Source of the DNA: Rickettsiales bacterium
Lineage (GTDB): Bacteria; Pseudomonadota; Alphaproteobacteria; Rickettsiales; UBA1997
Reading direction: 5' to 3'
DNA length: 26,864 nt
NCBI GenBank assembly: GCA_031255235.1
Contig: JAIRSX010000032.1
Span: 1 to 26,864, forward strand
The notes beneath the pieces were generated by a model. The model was given only the letters and a program-made list of their open reading frames with translations, did no database searches and was not told the DNA's origin. A program made the translations under genes and the position numbers. This document shows, piece after piece, positions 1 through 7,589 of the stretch; the first letter of the stretch is position 1; every line of letters begins with the position of its first letter.

Positions 1-668
1 TTTTGAATAGTAGCATTCTCTATTACTGTAGAACCTGCTACAGCAAATGCTACTAGAACAGTTATTGCAAAGATAGCAATAGAGAACTCTGTAAGAGAGA
101 AAGCAGCAGTGGGAGTGGAAGTGTGAATAGAAGTGAGAGTAGGAGAGATTGGGAAGGTGGGAGAGATGGGAGAGGTAGGAGAGGTGGGGAATGAAGAGAG
201 AGATTGGTGGGATGGGTAGGATGATGATGGGAGTGAGGAAGGAGAAAGATAGGATAGAGAAGAGATCGGGGAAAGAGAGATGGGAGATGAGGAGGGTGAT
301 GATGATAATGGAGAGGATGATGGGGAGATGGGTGATGAGAGTGAGGAAGAAGAAGGAAAGGATAGAGAAGAGATCGGGGAAAGAGAGGAGGATGATTGGG
401 TTGGAGTAGTGACAACGGTATGGTCAGAATTGGGAGTTGTGGCTATGGTTTGAGTCATATTTGTATTTGTGGTTTGAGTTGGAGTTGTTGCGATGCTTTC
501 AGTTTTGGTTGTATCTTGAGTTATTGTGTTGGTTGGAGTTATTGCGGTGAAAGTTTGAGTTATGGTTACAACCCGAGTTGGAGTTGTTATAGTAGTTGGA
601 ACTACTGTATTAATTGGAACTATTGTTGTAAGAAAAGTATGATCCATTTGATTGGTTAAAATTAACAT
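1..668 (-). CDS. Thr/Ser/Pro-rich protein with an internal prepilin-like motif (partial, runs off the left edge)
   Basis: The minus strand is open from ATG at 668 to the window edge, 222 codons, with no stop. Residues about 13-91 are Thr/Pro/Gln-rich with TTPT-type repeats. Residues about 92-187 are Ser/Pro-rich. The last part reads AAFSLTEFSIAIFAI and continues as a 20-residue hydrophobic helix, then AGSTVIENA. This resembles the class III prepilin pattern: small residue, Phe, Ser/Thr, Leu, x, Glu, then a hydrophobic helix, with Phe190 as +1 and Glu194 as +5. No ATG, GTG or TTG lies close upstream of the motif in this frame. The gene is about 70 bases downstream of ftsI on the same strand. 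The start is uncertain: TTG at 704 would add a hydrophobic stretch, and no Shine-Dalgarno is clear. The pyrimidine-rich middle would lack stops in any frame, so the evidence rests on the Thr-rich and helical ends sharing one frame. Function unknown; a surface or pilin-like role is inferred. Confidence 0.6.
   Translation of the reverse strand, partial: MLILTNQMDHTFLTTIVPINTVVPTTITTPTRVVTITQTFTAITPTNTITQDTTKTESIATTPTQTTNTNMTQTIATTPNSDHTVVTTPTQSSSSLSPISSLSFPSSSSLSSPISPSSSPLSSSPSSSPISLSPISSLSYLSPSSLPSSSYPSHQSLSSFPTSPTSPISPTFPISPTLTSIHTSTPTAAFSLTEFSIAIFAITVLVAFAVAGSTVIENATIQ
231..387. repeat. Two imperfect direct copies, period 108 bp, in a purine-rich tract
   Basis: A 49-base unit at 231-279 recurs at 339-387 with three mismatches. 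Both contain the exact core GATAGAGAAGAGATCGGGGA. The spacing of 108 bases equals 36 codons, so on the minus strand it gives a repeated peptide of type LSPISSLS inside the Ser/Pro-rich part of the flanking open frame. About 300 bases of the plus strand here are almost purely purine. Confidence 0.8.
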
Positions 669-737
669 AAGGCCAATTATATCAAATTTTAAATAGAAGA
701 GCAAGAAAAGTACACCCTATTTATGTTATTACACCTT

Positions 738-2360
738 TTATGGCTTATTTGTTATATACGGAACCACGTTTAAAATTGGCGCTATATTCTCAATAGTTCG
801 TCCAACTATAGGTGCAGCAATATTTCCAGCCGCAACTTCAATATTATTTTCCCTAACCTGAGGACTCTCAACCATAACATATACGGAATAAGTTGGATTA
901 TTCATAGGAAAAATACCTATAAAATTTGCCATAATATTTCCCTTTTCGTATTTTCCATTTTTCAATATTCTTGCCGAACCGGTTTTTCCACCAACAGCAT
1001 AACCAAGCACATTTGCCTTCCAACCCGTCCCAACCCTGACGGCATTTCTCAAATAAAGATTTAATATTTTTGAAGTTTGGGGTGATACTATTATTTTTTC
1101 AATATACTTTTCATTTCCTACAAATTTTGGTGTCATAACAACACCGTCATTCACAATTCCATTTATCCCCATAGTAACATGTAAAGGAGTTACAGCAACA
1201 CCATATCCATAACTAATTGTTACCGTGTTTATATCTCTCCAACTCTGCGGAACAATAGGTGCTCCCAATGAAGGATAGTTCGTTTGTATTCTATCAAAAA
1301 GTCCAATATTTTCTAAAAATTCTTTCATGTTTTTAGTTCCAATTTTTAGCCCGATTAAAGAAGCACCAACATTTGACGATCTTTCTAAAATTTCGCTTGC
1401 ATTCATGAATTTTTTACTAAAATATTCTTGTTTTATTTCATAGTCCTGAAAACTAATGGTTTGCGATACATCAAATTTTTCATTCTGAGTTATTAAATTT
1501 TTATCAAGCCCAAGTGCAATAGTAAAGATTTTAAAAATTGAACCCATCTCATAAACACCCAATGTTGCCCTATTAAAAAAAAGATTTCTATCTTCTATGT
1601 TAATTTTGTTCGGATCAAAATCTGGAATATTAACCAACGCCAAAACATTTCCTGTTTTAATCTCACTTACTATACCAATCATTGATTTTGCTTTATATTT
1701 TTCTTGTCCCTTCAGCAATTCTTGTCTCAAAATTGCTTGTACTCTACTATCCAGTGTCAAGACAAGCGGAGCATTATTATGATTATTTAGGTAATTATTA
1801 TATTGTAATTCAATACCAGAAATGCCTTTTCCATCTATATTTGTGAAACCAACTATATGTGAAAAGAGATTCTGATGTGGATAAATTCGTCCCTTCTTTT
1901 TTTCAAATTCAAAACCAACTATACCAGAATTTTTGATACTTTCTTCTTGCTTTTCTGTAATTGACTTTTTGATTAAAATAAGTTTCGTTTTCGCATTGAA
2001 TAATCTATCCAAAGTTCTCTGCTTGTTTATATCCGGAAAAATTCCAACAATTTTTTCAACCGTATCGTCTATATTTTCCAACAAATCTATATTTAGATAA
2101 AAATCTGACAAGGTTATATCTGCTGCTATTATAACACCATTTTTATCAACAATATTAACTCTTTTTTCTAAAGTACCATTGTTATACAAATTATTGTTAT
2201 AATCTTTCTTTTTTCTAAAATACCCTAAATGAACAATTCTGGCAGAAACTATAAAAAAAACTACGATAAAAACAGAAACGATAAATGTTACTCTGTCTTT
2301 CAATAAATTTTCATCCCCATCCAATTTATTCTTTAAGAAATATTTCAAATTTATTTTCAT
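738..2360 (-). CDS. ftsI: Peptidoglycan D,D-transpeptidase FtsI (PBP3)
   Basis: Class B penicillin-binding protein, 540 aa, that cross-links septal peptidoglycan as part of the divisome. One membrane anchor lies at residues about 24-42. The dimerisation domain begins with the family-typical NGTLEKRVNIVDKNG, which favours FtsI over the elongation enzyme MrdA. The transpeptidase domain carries all three motifs: SIFK (274-277, acyl-acceptor Ser274), SSN (328-330) and KTGS (459-462). The start codon overlaps the lepB stop as ATGA, so the two genes are translationally coupled in one transcript. Having ftsI beside lepB rather than in a mraZ/murE division cluster suggests the dcw cluster is scattered. 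The length is normal and no motif is missing. Confidence 0.93.
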   Translation of the reverse strand: MKINLKYFLKNKLDGDENLLKDRVTFIVSVFIVVFFIVSARIVHLGYFRKKKDYNNNLYNNGTLEKRVNIVDKNGVIIAADITLSDFYLNIDLLENIDDTVEKIVGIFPDINKQRTLDRLFNAKTKLILIKKSITEKQEESIKNSGIVGFEFEKKKGRIYPHQNLFSHIVGFTNIDGKGISGIELQYNNYLNNHNNAPLVLTLDSRVQAILRQELLKGQEKYKAKSMIGIVSEIKTGNVLALVNIPDFDPNKINIEDRNLFFNRATLGVYEMGSIFKIFTIALGLDKNLITQNEKFDVSQTISFQDYEIKQEYFSKKFMNASEILERSSNVGASLIGLKIGTKNMKEFLENIGLFDRIQTNYPSLGAPIVPQSWRDINTVTISYGYGVAVTPLHVTMGINGIVNDGVVMTPKFVGNEKYIEKIIVSPQTSKILNLYLRNAVRVGTGWKANVLGYAVGGKTGSARILKNGKYEKGNIMANFIGIFPMNNPTYSVYVMVESPQVRENNIEVAAGNIAAPIVGRTIENIAPILNVVPYITNKP

Positions 2361-3139
2361 CTAATTATTTTAAATATTCTATTCCATTTAACACTTTTCC
2401 AAAATTTAAAAATGCTCCCATTTTTTGAGAAAAATATAATTCTTGCTTTTCCAATTAGATTTTGTTCCGGTACAAGACCAGTCTGAGAAAATCTGCTATC
2501 CAATGAATTATCTCTATTGTCTCCCATAAAGAAATAAAAACCTTCAGGAACAACATATTCTGGCGTATTATCACCTGGTGCATCTGATATCTTGTCCAAT
2601 GTTATATAAACATTGTTATTTATCTCTTCCCTATATCCCTTTACTCGTTCTTCATCAAAATAATTTTCAAAATAATCCTTTTCATACTCTTTTGTTATTT
2701 CCTCATCATTTATGTATAAAACCCCCTCTCTCATTTGTATTTTATCACCAGGAAGTCCGACCAATCTTTTTATATAAGCAATGGAAGGTTGTTTTGGAAA
2801 TCTAAAAACTAACACTTCCCCCCTTTTCACCTTGCCTTTATTAAAGAATATTCTTCCATCAAAAGGAAACATAGCAAAGGGAAATGAATATTTCGTGTAA
2901 CCGAAATCGTATTTTGAAACTATAATAAAATCACCATCTTGTATCCCGGGTTTCATTGAACCAGATGGAACATAAAAAGGTTCGTAAAAAAAACTTCTTA
3001 TAACCATAGCAATCACAAGTGCGACAGCAAAACTCTTCAATGTTTTAATTAGCGTTCTATTTTCTTCTTTGCTATCCAAAAAAAGAAATATAAAAACTTT
3101 TTTTATATAATTCCAAAGAACGCGGAAATACTTATCCAT
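2357..3139 (-). CDS. lepB: Signal peptidase I
   Basis: Inner-membrane serine/lysine peptidase that removes signal peptides from Sec-exported proteins; 260 aa. A membrane segment lies at residues about 36-52. The catalytic Ser61 is in the PSGSM motif, the general base Lys124 is in YIKRLVGLPGD, and the conserved C-terminal box reads MGDNRDNSLDSR. The product would process exported proteins such as TolC and the small beta-barrel proteins encoded here. The stop codon TGA overlaps the ftsI ATG, so it is the first gene of a lepB-ftsI operon. Its start lies about 60 bases from the divergent tRNA-Thr. Confidence 0.95.
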   Translation of the reverse strand: MDKYFRVLWNYIKKVFIFLFLDSKEENRTLIKTLKSFAVALVIAMVIRSFFYEPFYVPSGSMKPGIQDGDFIIVSKYDFGYTKYSFPFAMFPFDGRIFFNKGKVKRGEVLVFRFPKQPSIAYIKRLVGLPGDKIQMREGVLYINDEEITKEYEKDYFENYFDEERVKGYREEINNNVYITLDKISDAPGDNTPEYVVPEGFYFFMGDNRDNSLDSRFSQTGLVPEQNLIGKARIIFFSKNGSIFKFWKSVKWNRIFKIIR

Positions 3140-3200
3140 AGTTGCTTATATAACTGATATATTTTCTTTTAAAAAAAAAGTTGTTATTTATGAGTACAAT

Positions 3201-3274
3201 GCTATTATAGTTCAGTGGTAGAACACATCCTTGGTAAGGATGAAAGGCAAGTTCAATTCTCGCTAATAGCACCA
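3201..3274 (+). tRNA. tRNA-Thr (anticodon GGT), CCA encoded
   Basis: A complete 74-base cloverleaf can be folded by hand. The acceptor stem GCTATTA/TAATAGC is perfect, the D stem is GTTC/GAAC, and the anticodon stem is CATCC/GGATG with the loop TTGGTAA giving anticodon GGT. The T arm has loop TTCAATT and stem GCAAG/CTCGC, which contains one A-C mismatch. The discriminator is A and CCA is encoded at 3272-3274. It reads ACC/ACU threonine codons. The next gene, rlmE, starts only 4 bases after the CCA. Confidence 0.93.
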
Positions 3275-3278
3275 TTTT

Positions 3279-3896
3279 ATGAGGAAAAATATTAATACAG
3301 CAAAGGGTAGGAAAATCTCATCTACAAAGTGGCTGGAAAGACAATTAAACGATCCTTTTGTTGAAAAAGCGAAGAAATTTGGCTATCGTTCAAGGGCAAG
3401 TTTCAAACTTATTGAAATTAATGACAAATTTAAAATTTTTGAGCGAGGACAAAAAGTTTTAGACTTAGGTTCTGCTCCAGGTGGCTGGAGTCAAATTATA
3501 GTTAAAAAAGTTGGTGAAGGTAATGTGGATGCTGTTGATCTGCTGAACATGGAATACATAAAAGGCGTTAATTTCATCCAAGGAGATTTTCTAAGTTTAG
3601 GCGAATCTTTATCAAAAAAATACGACGTTATAGTAAGCGATATGGCAGCAAATACAACTGGAAATAAAAGTACAGACCAAATCAGAACCGCTGAATTAGT
3701 GGAACAAGCATTCAATTTTGCTATAGAAAATTTAAAAGAAGACGGTTGTTTTATAGCAAAAATATTTCAAAGTAAAGAGGAACAGGATTTATTTGGCATA
3801 ATTAGAAAACATTTTAAAACCCTAAAAAGATTCAAACCAGAATCCTCAAGAAAAGAAAGCGTAGAAATATATTTTGTTGGAATAAATAAAATTTGA
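3279..3896 (+). CDS. rlmE: 23S rRNA 2'-O-methyltransferase RlmE (FtsJ/RrmJ)
   Basis: SAM-dependent methyltransferase that modifies the ribose of U2552 in 23S rRNA late in 50S assembly; 205 aa, the usual length. The SAM-binding motif LDLGSAPGGWSQ is at 61-72. The catalytic tetrad of the family is visible as Lys43 (ASFKL), Asp121 (SDMAAN), Lys161 (IAKIF) and the Glu of KESVEIYFVG. The N-terminus, with TAKGRKISSTKWLERQLNDP, matches the family, so the ATG at 3279 is well supported. That start lies 4 bases after the tRNA-Thr CCA end, so any ribosome-binding site would have to be inside the tRNA, and none is visible. It is probably co-transcribed with the tRNA and becomes leaderless after 3' processing. 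It converges on lpxA with an 8-base gap. Confidence 0.95.
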   Translation: MRKNINTAKGRKISSTKWLERQLNDPFVEKAKKFGYRSRASFKLIEINDKFKIFERGQKVLDLGSAPGGWSQIIVKKVGEGNVDAVDLLNMEYIKGVNFIQGDFLSLGESLSKKYDVIVSDMAANTTGNKSTDQIRTAELVEQAFNFAIENLKEDGCFIAKIFQSKEEQDLFGIIRKHFKTLKRFKPESSRKESVEIYFVGINKI

Positions 3897-3904
3897 GAAT
3901 ATTA

Positions 3905-4702
3905 TCATTTTTGTCTAATCCCACAGAATTGTCTGTCCGTATTTTCTCCCATAAAATTTGCTATTTCACTCACAATTTTATTATCTTCATATTTTTTTCC
4001 AAATTCCTTTGCTCTTTCAACAATTGAACCATCACTCTCGAAAACTTCTTTATAAAATTTCAGTGCGTCACTTATATCTTTTTTACTATAACCCGCCCGT
4101 TTTAATCCAACTAAATTTAGACCTTGTAAATTACTTCGTCTACCAGATTCACTATATGCCATTCCCCAAGGAATCAAATCTTCTCCAAGTGCAGACATCC
4201 CACCCAACATAGATCCATTACCAAATCTAACAAATTGATGTGTAGCAGATAAACCACCAACATGCACATTATCCCCGATAATTACATGTCCCGCAAAAGT
4301 AGCATTATTGGCAATAATATTGTTATCCCCCAAAATACAATCATGAGCAATATGTGTGTTTACCATAAGTAAATTACCATTACCTACCTTTGTAACCATA
4401 CCACCACCAGACGTTCCAAGATGGATCGTACAATGTTCTCTAATAGAGTTATTGTCACCAATTTCGACCCTTGAATCCTCACCCTTAAATTTCAAATCTT
4501 GTGGAACTTCACCTATTACGGCAAAGGAAAAAATAGTATTATTTTCACCGATCTCCGTATTGCCCTTAATAATAACATTGGGCATTATGACTGTTCCCTC
4601 ACCAATCCTAACATTCTCTCCCACATATGAGTAAGCACCGATCTTAACATCTTTGGCAACTTGTGCCCCTTTCTCAACTACTGCCGTTTCGTGTATATCC
4701 AT
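3905..4702 (-). CDS. lpxA: UDP-N-acetylglucosamine acyltransferase LpxA
   Basis: Cytoplasmic trimeric enzyme that transfers a 3-hydroxyacyl chain from ACP to UDP-GlcNAc, the first step of lipid A synthesis; 265 aa. The left-handed beta-helix hexapeptide repeats fill residues about 1-185. The active-site region VNTHIAHDC holds His120 and Asp121, equivalent to His125/Asp126 of the E. coli enzyme, with His117 nearby, His139 in AGHV and His155 in THQFV. The substrate loop PQDLKFKGE is at 67-75. The C-terminal domain is helical. The gene sits alone, not in the usual lpxD-fabZ-lpxA-lpxB cluster, and is divergent from fabD across 134 AT-rich bases. Its presence implies that lipid A synthesis is retained. 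Confidence 0.95.
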   Translation of the reverse strand: MDIHETAVVEKGAQVAKDVKIGAYSYVGENVRIGEGTVIMPNVIIKGNTEIGENNTIFSFAVIGEVPQDLKFKGEDSRVEIGDNNSIREHCTIHLGTSGGGMVTKVGNGNLLMVNTHIAHDCILGDNNIIANNATFAGHVIIGDNVHVGGLSATHQFVRFGNGSMLGGMSALGEDLIPWGMAYSESGRRSNLQGLNLVGLKRAGYSKKDISDALKFYKEVFESDGSIVERAKEFGKKYEDNKIVSEIANFMGENTDRQFCGIRQK

Positions 4703-4836
4703 CTAAATAATACAATATTAATTCTAAACATAAATGTATAAAAAAAATAAACAAAAATAAATTACAATAATCATATAAATTTTTGTTTCTTACAAAAAGT
4801 TTTATAGAATTAGAAACTAAAATTTAATAATGTTAT

Positions 4837-5796
4837 ATGGTTAAGGCATTTACATTTCCAGGACAAGGTTCACAAGTGGTTGGGATGGGTAAAGAATTCT
4901 ATGACAACTTTTCTGTTGCAAAACAAGTTTTCGAGGAGGTTGATAGTACTTTAAACAGAAAACTATCTCAAACTATTTTTGATGGCCCTATAGATGTTTT
5001 GACCAGAACAGATAATGCACAACCTGCCATTATGGCGACTTCCATTGCTGTTTTAAGAGTATTAGAACAAGAATCGGGACAGAATATCTCACAGATATGT
5101 AATTTTGTCGCTGGACATTCTTTGGGAGAATATACCGCTTTATGTGCCTGTGGTGCTTTAAGTTTATCAGATACTACAAGACTTTTAGATATTAGGGGTA
5201 GAAGTTTTGAAACTGCAAGTGAACAAAATGTGGGTAGTATGTGTGCTCTACTTGGTGGAAATATTATGTTAGTTATGACGTTATTAGATGCCGTTAGAGA
5301 AAATGAGGATGTAAATTTGAAAATACAGATCGCCAATGACAATACAGTTGGACAGGTTGTGATTTCAGGCCACGAACATTTGATAGACAAAGCAGTTTCT
5401 ATTGCTACAAATTTTGGTTTCAAAAAAGCAGTTAAATTGAATGTCAGCGGTGCTTTTCACAGCGAGTTGATGCAATCAGCAGTGGAAGAAATGACCGATG
5501 CTCTACAAAATATCACAATAAACACTTCTCCAATTAATTTTATTTCAAATGTTACCGCAAAAATAACAAACAGCCCAGAAGAAATAAAACTAAATTTGAT
5601 TAGACAGATCACTGGTGCTGTTAGGTGGAGAGAAACTTTACTTAATTTTAAAACCAATAAAGTTGACAAGATTGTTGAAATTGGTGCTAAAACACTCACA
5701 CCTTTTGTATCAAGAACAATTGAGGATGGTGTATCTGCTCTATCAATCAATTCCATTGAAGTTTTGAAAGCGGAATTATACGATTTTACTATTTAG
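4837..5796 (+). CDS. fabD: Malonyl-CoA:ACP transacylase FabD
   Basis: Transfers malonyl from CoA to acyl carrier protein for fatty-acid elongation in the cytosol; 319 aa. The N-terminal FPGQGSQ motif is at 7-13. The nucleophilic Ser95 lies in GHSLGEYTAL and the catalytic His207 in SGAFHSELM. The conserved Gln of the TDNAQPAIMA segment (about 58-67) is present. The length and motif spacing are typical. The NuoF-like gene starts 8 bases after the end, so the two are likely co-transcribed. The upstream AT-rich gap shared with lpxA must carry its promoter, but no convincing -35/-10 pair was picked there. Confidence 0.95.
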   Translation: MVKAFTFPGQGSQVVGMGKEFYDNFSVAKQVFEEVDSTLNRKLSQTIFDGPIDVLTRTDNAQPAIMATSIAVLRVLEQESGQNISQICNFVAGHSLGEYTALCACGALSLSDTTRLLDIRGRSFETASEQNVGSMCALLGGNIMLVMTLLDAVRENEDVNLKIQIANDNTVGQVVISGHEHLIDKAVSIATNFGFKKAVKLNVSGAFHSELMQSAVEEMTDALQNITINTSPINFISNVTAKITNSPEEIKLNLIRQITGAVRWRETLLNFKTNKVDKIVEIGAKTLTPFVSRTIEDGVSALSINSIEVLKAELYDFTI

Positions 5797-5803
5797 GGGT
5801 ATT

Positions 5804-6805
5804 ATGGAGATTATAAATAAAATTAGAGATGCTGGTATTTATGGGAAGGGTGGTGCCGCTTACCCTACTGCTGATAAATGGGAAGGTGTTTATAAAGCAC
5901 AAGGAGACAAAAAATACATCATAGTCAATTCCAGTGAGGGCGAGCTGGGTCTTTTTAAGGATTTATATGTTTGGAGAAACCACATGGAAAAAGTTTTTGG
6001 TGGAATTAAATATGCCATTGATTTTTTGAATTGCCCATTAGAAATTTATATACATATTAATCAAGACTATTATAATGAACTTCAATCAGCAATATATAGA
6101 CATATAAATGATTTTAAATGGTTAGACGTTAAATTTCACATATCTATTGAAAATCCAAGTTATATAGGTGGTGAGGCAAGTGCTTTGATGAATATCATTG
6201 AAACCGGCGTTGCCCAACCAAAACCAAGAACCGCAAGAACAGTCGAGAAAGGACTTTTTGAAAAGCCAACCATGATGAATAATGTGGAAACCTTTTATGA
6301 TGTATGCAGAGTTTTAGATGGTGATTATGATAATAAAAGATTTTTTGGTATCTGGGGAGATGGGATTGAAAAAAGAGTTATAAGGGCAGATATAAACGAC
6401 AGTATTGGTAAAATTTTAAGAGACAATGGGATTACAAATTTTGACTACGTGCAAGTAGGAGGAAGTGCCAGCGGAGCTGTTTATAATAAATCTCAATTGG
6501 ATGAAATTTTTACAAAATCAGCTGGTGGTATTGAAATTTTTGATAAAAATAAGCGAGGAGTAAAAGAATTTTTAACAAGAATCAGTGCATTTTATGAAAA
6601 GGAAGCATGCGGAAAATGTATGGGTAAAAAATTTGCTACTTCTTTAAAAGAGCTAATTGATGGTGGTGAATATGAACCTGAGAAATTGTTTCCTGTAGTT
6701 CTTGACATGAATAAAAAAACGTTTTGTAAACTATGTAAAAGTCTAAAGACACCATTTGAGACGTTCAGCAAGAACATACTTGGAAAAGATTTAAATATTA
6801 TGTAA
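5804..6805 (+). CDS. NuoF-like (complex I 51-kDa family) NADH/FMN-binding protein, divergent
   Basis: 333 aa, related to the NADH- and FMN-binding subunit of complex I (NuoF) and HoxF-type diaphorases. The glycine loop GKGGAAYPT (14-22) corresponds to GRGGAGFPT. The NSSEGELGLFKD segment (42-53) matches NuoF xADEGEPGTFKD. IGGEASALMNIIE (121-133) matches the GEETALLxSLE motif. KPTMMNNVET (154-163) matches PTxxNNVET. The N3-type iron-sulphur region is altered: NuoF has CGxCxPCRxG, but here it is ACGKCMGKKFA (Cys269, Cys272, third Cys missing), followed by another pair, Cys308 and Cys311. The protein lacks the roughly 60-90 N-terminal residues of ordinary NuoF. No nuoE or nuoG lies beside it, and it follows fabD by 7 bases. 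It is probably a paralogue with a separate redox role rather than the respiratory subunit. Family assignment is firm; function is open. Confidence 0.75.
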   Translation: MEIINKIRDAGIYGKGGAAYPTADKWEGVYKAQGDKKYIIVNSSEGELGLFKDLYVWRNHMEKVFGGIKYAIDFLNCPLEIYIHINQDYYNELQSAIYRHINDFKWLDVKFHISIENPSYIGGEASALMNIIETGVAQPKPRTARTVEKGLFEKPTMMNNVETFYDVCRVLDGDYDNKRFFGIWGDGIEKRVIRADINDSIGKILRDNGITNFDYVQVGGSASGAVYNKSQLDEIFTKSAGGIEIFDKNKRGVKEFLTRISAFYEKEACGKCMGKKFATSLKELIDGGEYEPEKLFPVVLDMNKKTFCKLCKSLKTPFETFSKNILGKDLNIM

Positions 6806-6832
6806 AAAAGAGGATATAATTTTTATATCCTC
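6804..6832 (-). terminator. Rho-independent terminator between convergent genes
   Basis: A perfect 9-bp stem GAGGATATA/TATATCCTC (6810-6818 with 6824-6832) has a 5-base loop. Read on the minus strand it is followed by six T (6804-6809), ending the outer-membrane gene that stops at 6861. On the plus strand it is followed by a looser T-rich stretch and may also serve the NuoF-like gene. Confidence 0.8.
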
Positions 6833-6860
6833 TACTCTTATTTTTATAGCAACTTAGTAA

Positions 6861-7457
6861 TTAGAAGCCGATTCTAACACCAGCATAAATATCACTTGAA
6901 TTTATTTCTCTATTTGCTGCTGACACAATTCTAAGTGTTCCTTGATGGAAATATCTCCAACCAAGATCAACGGAAAGAACATCCGCCAAAGTAAGAGTTC
7001 CACCAGCACCAATGTTCCATGCAAGATTTGAATCGTTAGAAAGGTTACCTATACTTAAGAATCTAGTATAACCAGCACCACCTCCAAAGAATACTTTAAA
7101 ACCGCCAAGAGCAGGTAAAGAAATATCAACTACATCATAATAAACATTCACACCAGTAGTCAAAGAGTGGATTTTTTGAGTCGCAGATGAAATTGAAACC
7201 TCTGCTCCATTGTTTCTGCCTAAAACTTCAAACTCTGCTCTTATTGTGTTCAAAAAAGGCAAAGTCAATCTTAAACCTGCATTTACTGAACCAAAAAAAT
7301 GTGGTTTTGATTCAACTTTAAATACAGAATCTCCATCCACAAAACCACCAGTAGAACTCCCTCCTCTAATTCCTATATAACCACCAACCGGTAAAATCGC
7401 AGCATTCACAAAAGTAATTGACAGCAAAAGAACCACCAACATCATTTTCTTTTTCAT
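6861..7457 (-). CDS. Small outer-membrane beta-barrel protein
   Basis: 198 aa with a clear Sec signal peptide: MKKK, a hydrophobic core, then a cut after FVNA at about residue 19. The mature part alternates polar and hydrophobic residues in many short Gly-rich strands, such as VFFGGGAGYTRF and AWNIGAGGTLTLADVLSVDLGWRYFHQG. It ends with Phe (YAGVRIGF), the C-terminal signature read by the BAM complex. The size suits an 8-stranded OmpA/OmpX-like barrel. This resembles the small surface antigens common in Rickettsiales, but the sequence alone does not allow a precise name. It is transcribed alone and ends in a strong hairpin terminator. The upstream flank is a long spacer of transposon debris. 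Confidence 0.75.
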   Translation of the reverse strand: MKKKMMLVVLLLSITFVNAAILPVGGYIGIRGGSSTGGFVDGDSVFKVESKPHFFGSVNAGLRLTLPFLNTIRAEFEVLGRNNGAEVSISSATQKIHSLTTGVNVYYDVVDISLPALGGFKVFFGGGAGYTRFLSIGNLSNDSNLAWNIGAGGTLTLADVLSVDLGWRYFHQGTLRIVSAANREINSSDIYAGVRIGF

Positions 7458-7589
7458 TTTATAAAAAATTATTCACTGTAAAGTGATATAAAACTATTTC
7501 TTAAAAAAGAAATTTATTTTTTAAGTAATTTTTAGTCAGTTTTAAAATCATCTTTTTACAAATTCCTTTTTTATTTAGTTTTCTGTTGT

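Noticed and set aside
62..415. A minus-strand frame of 117 codons rich in Leu/Pro/Ser/His
   Set aside because: It is in another frame of the same pyrimidine-rich tract, where stops cannot easily occur. The frame that links the Thr-rich part and the membrane helix is better supported.
191..659. Two plus-strand frames, one Arg/Met/Glu-rich and one Cys/Gly/Tyr/Ser-rich
   Set aside because: Both are antisense to the Thr/Ser/Pro-rich frame and have compositions dictated by the repeat, without known motifs.
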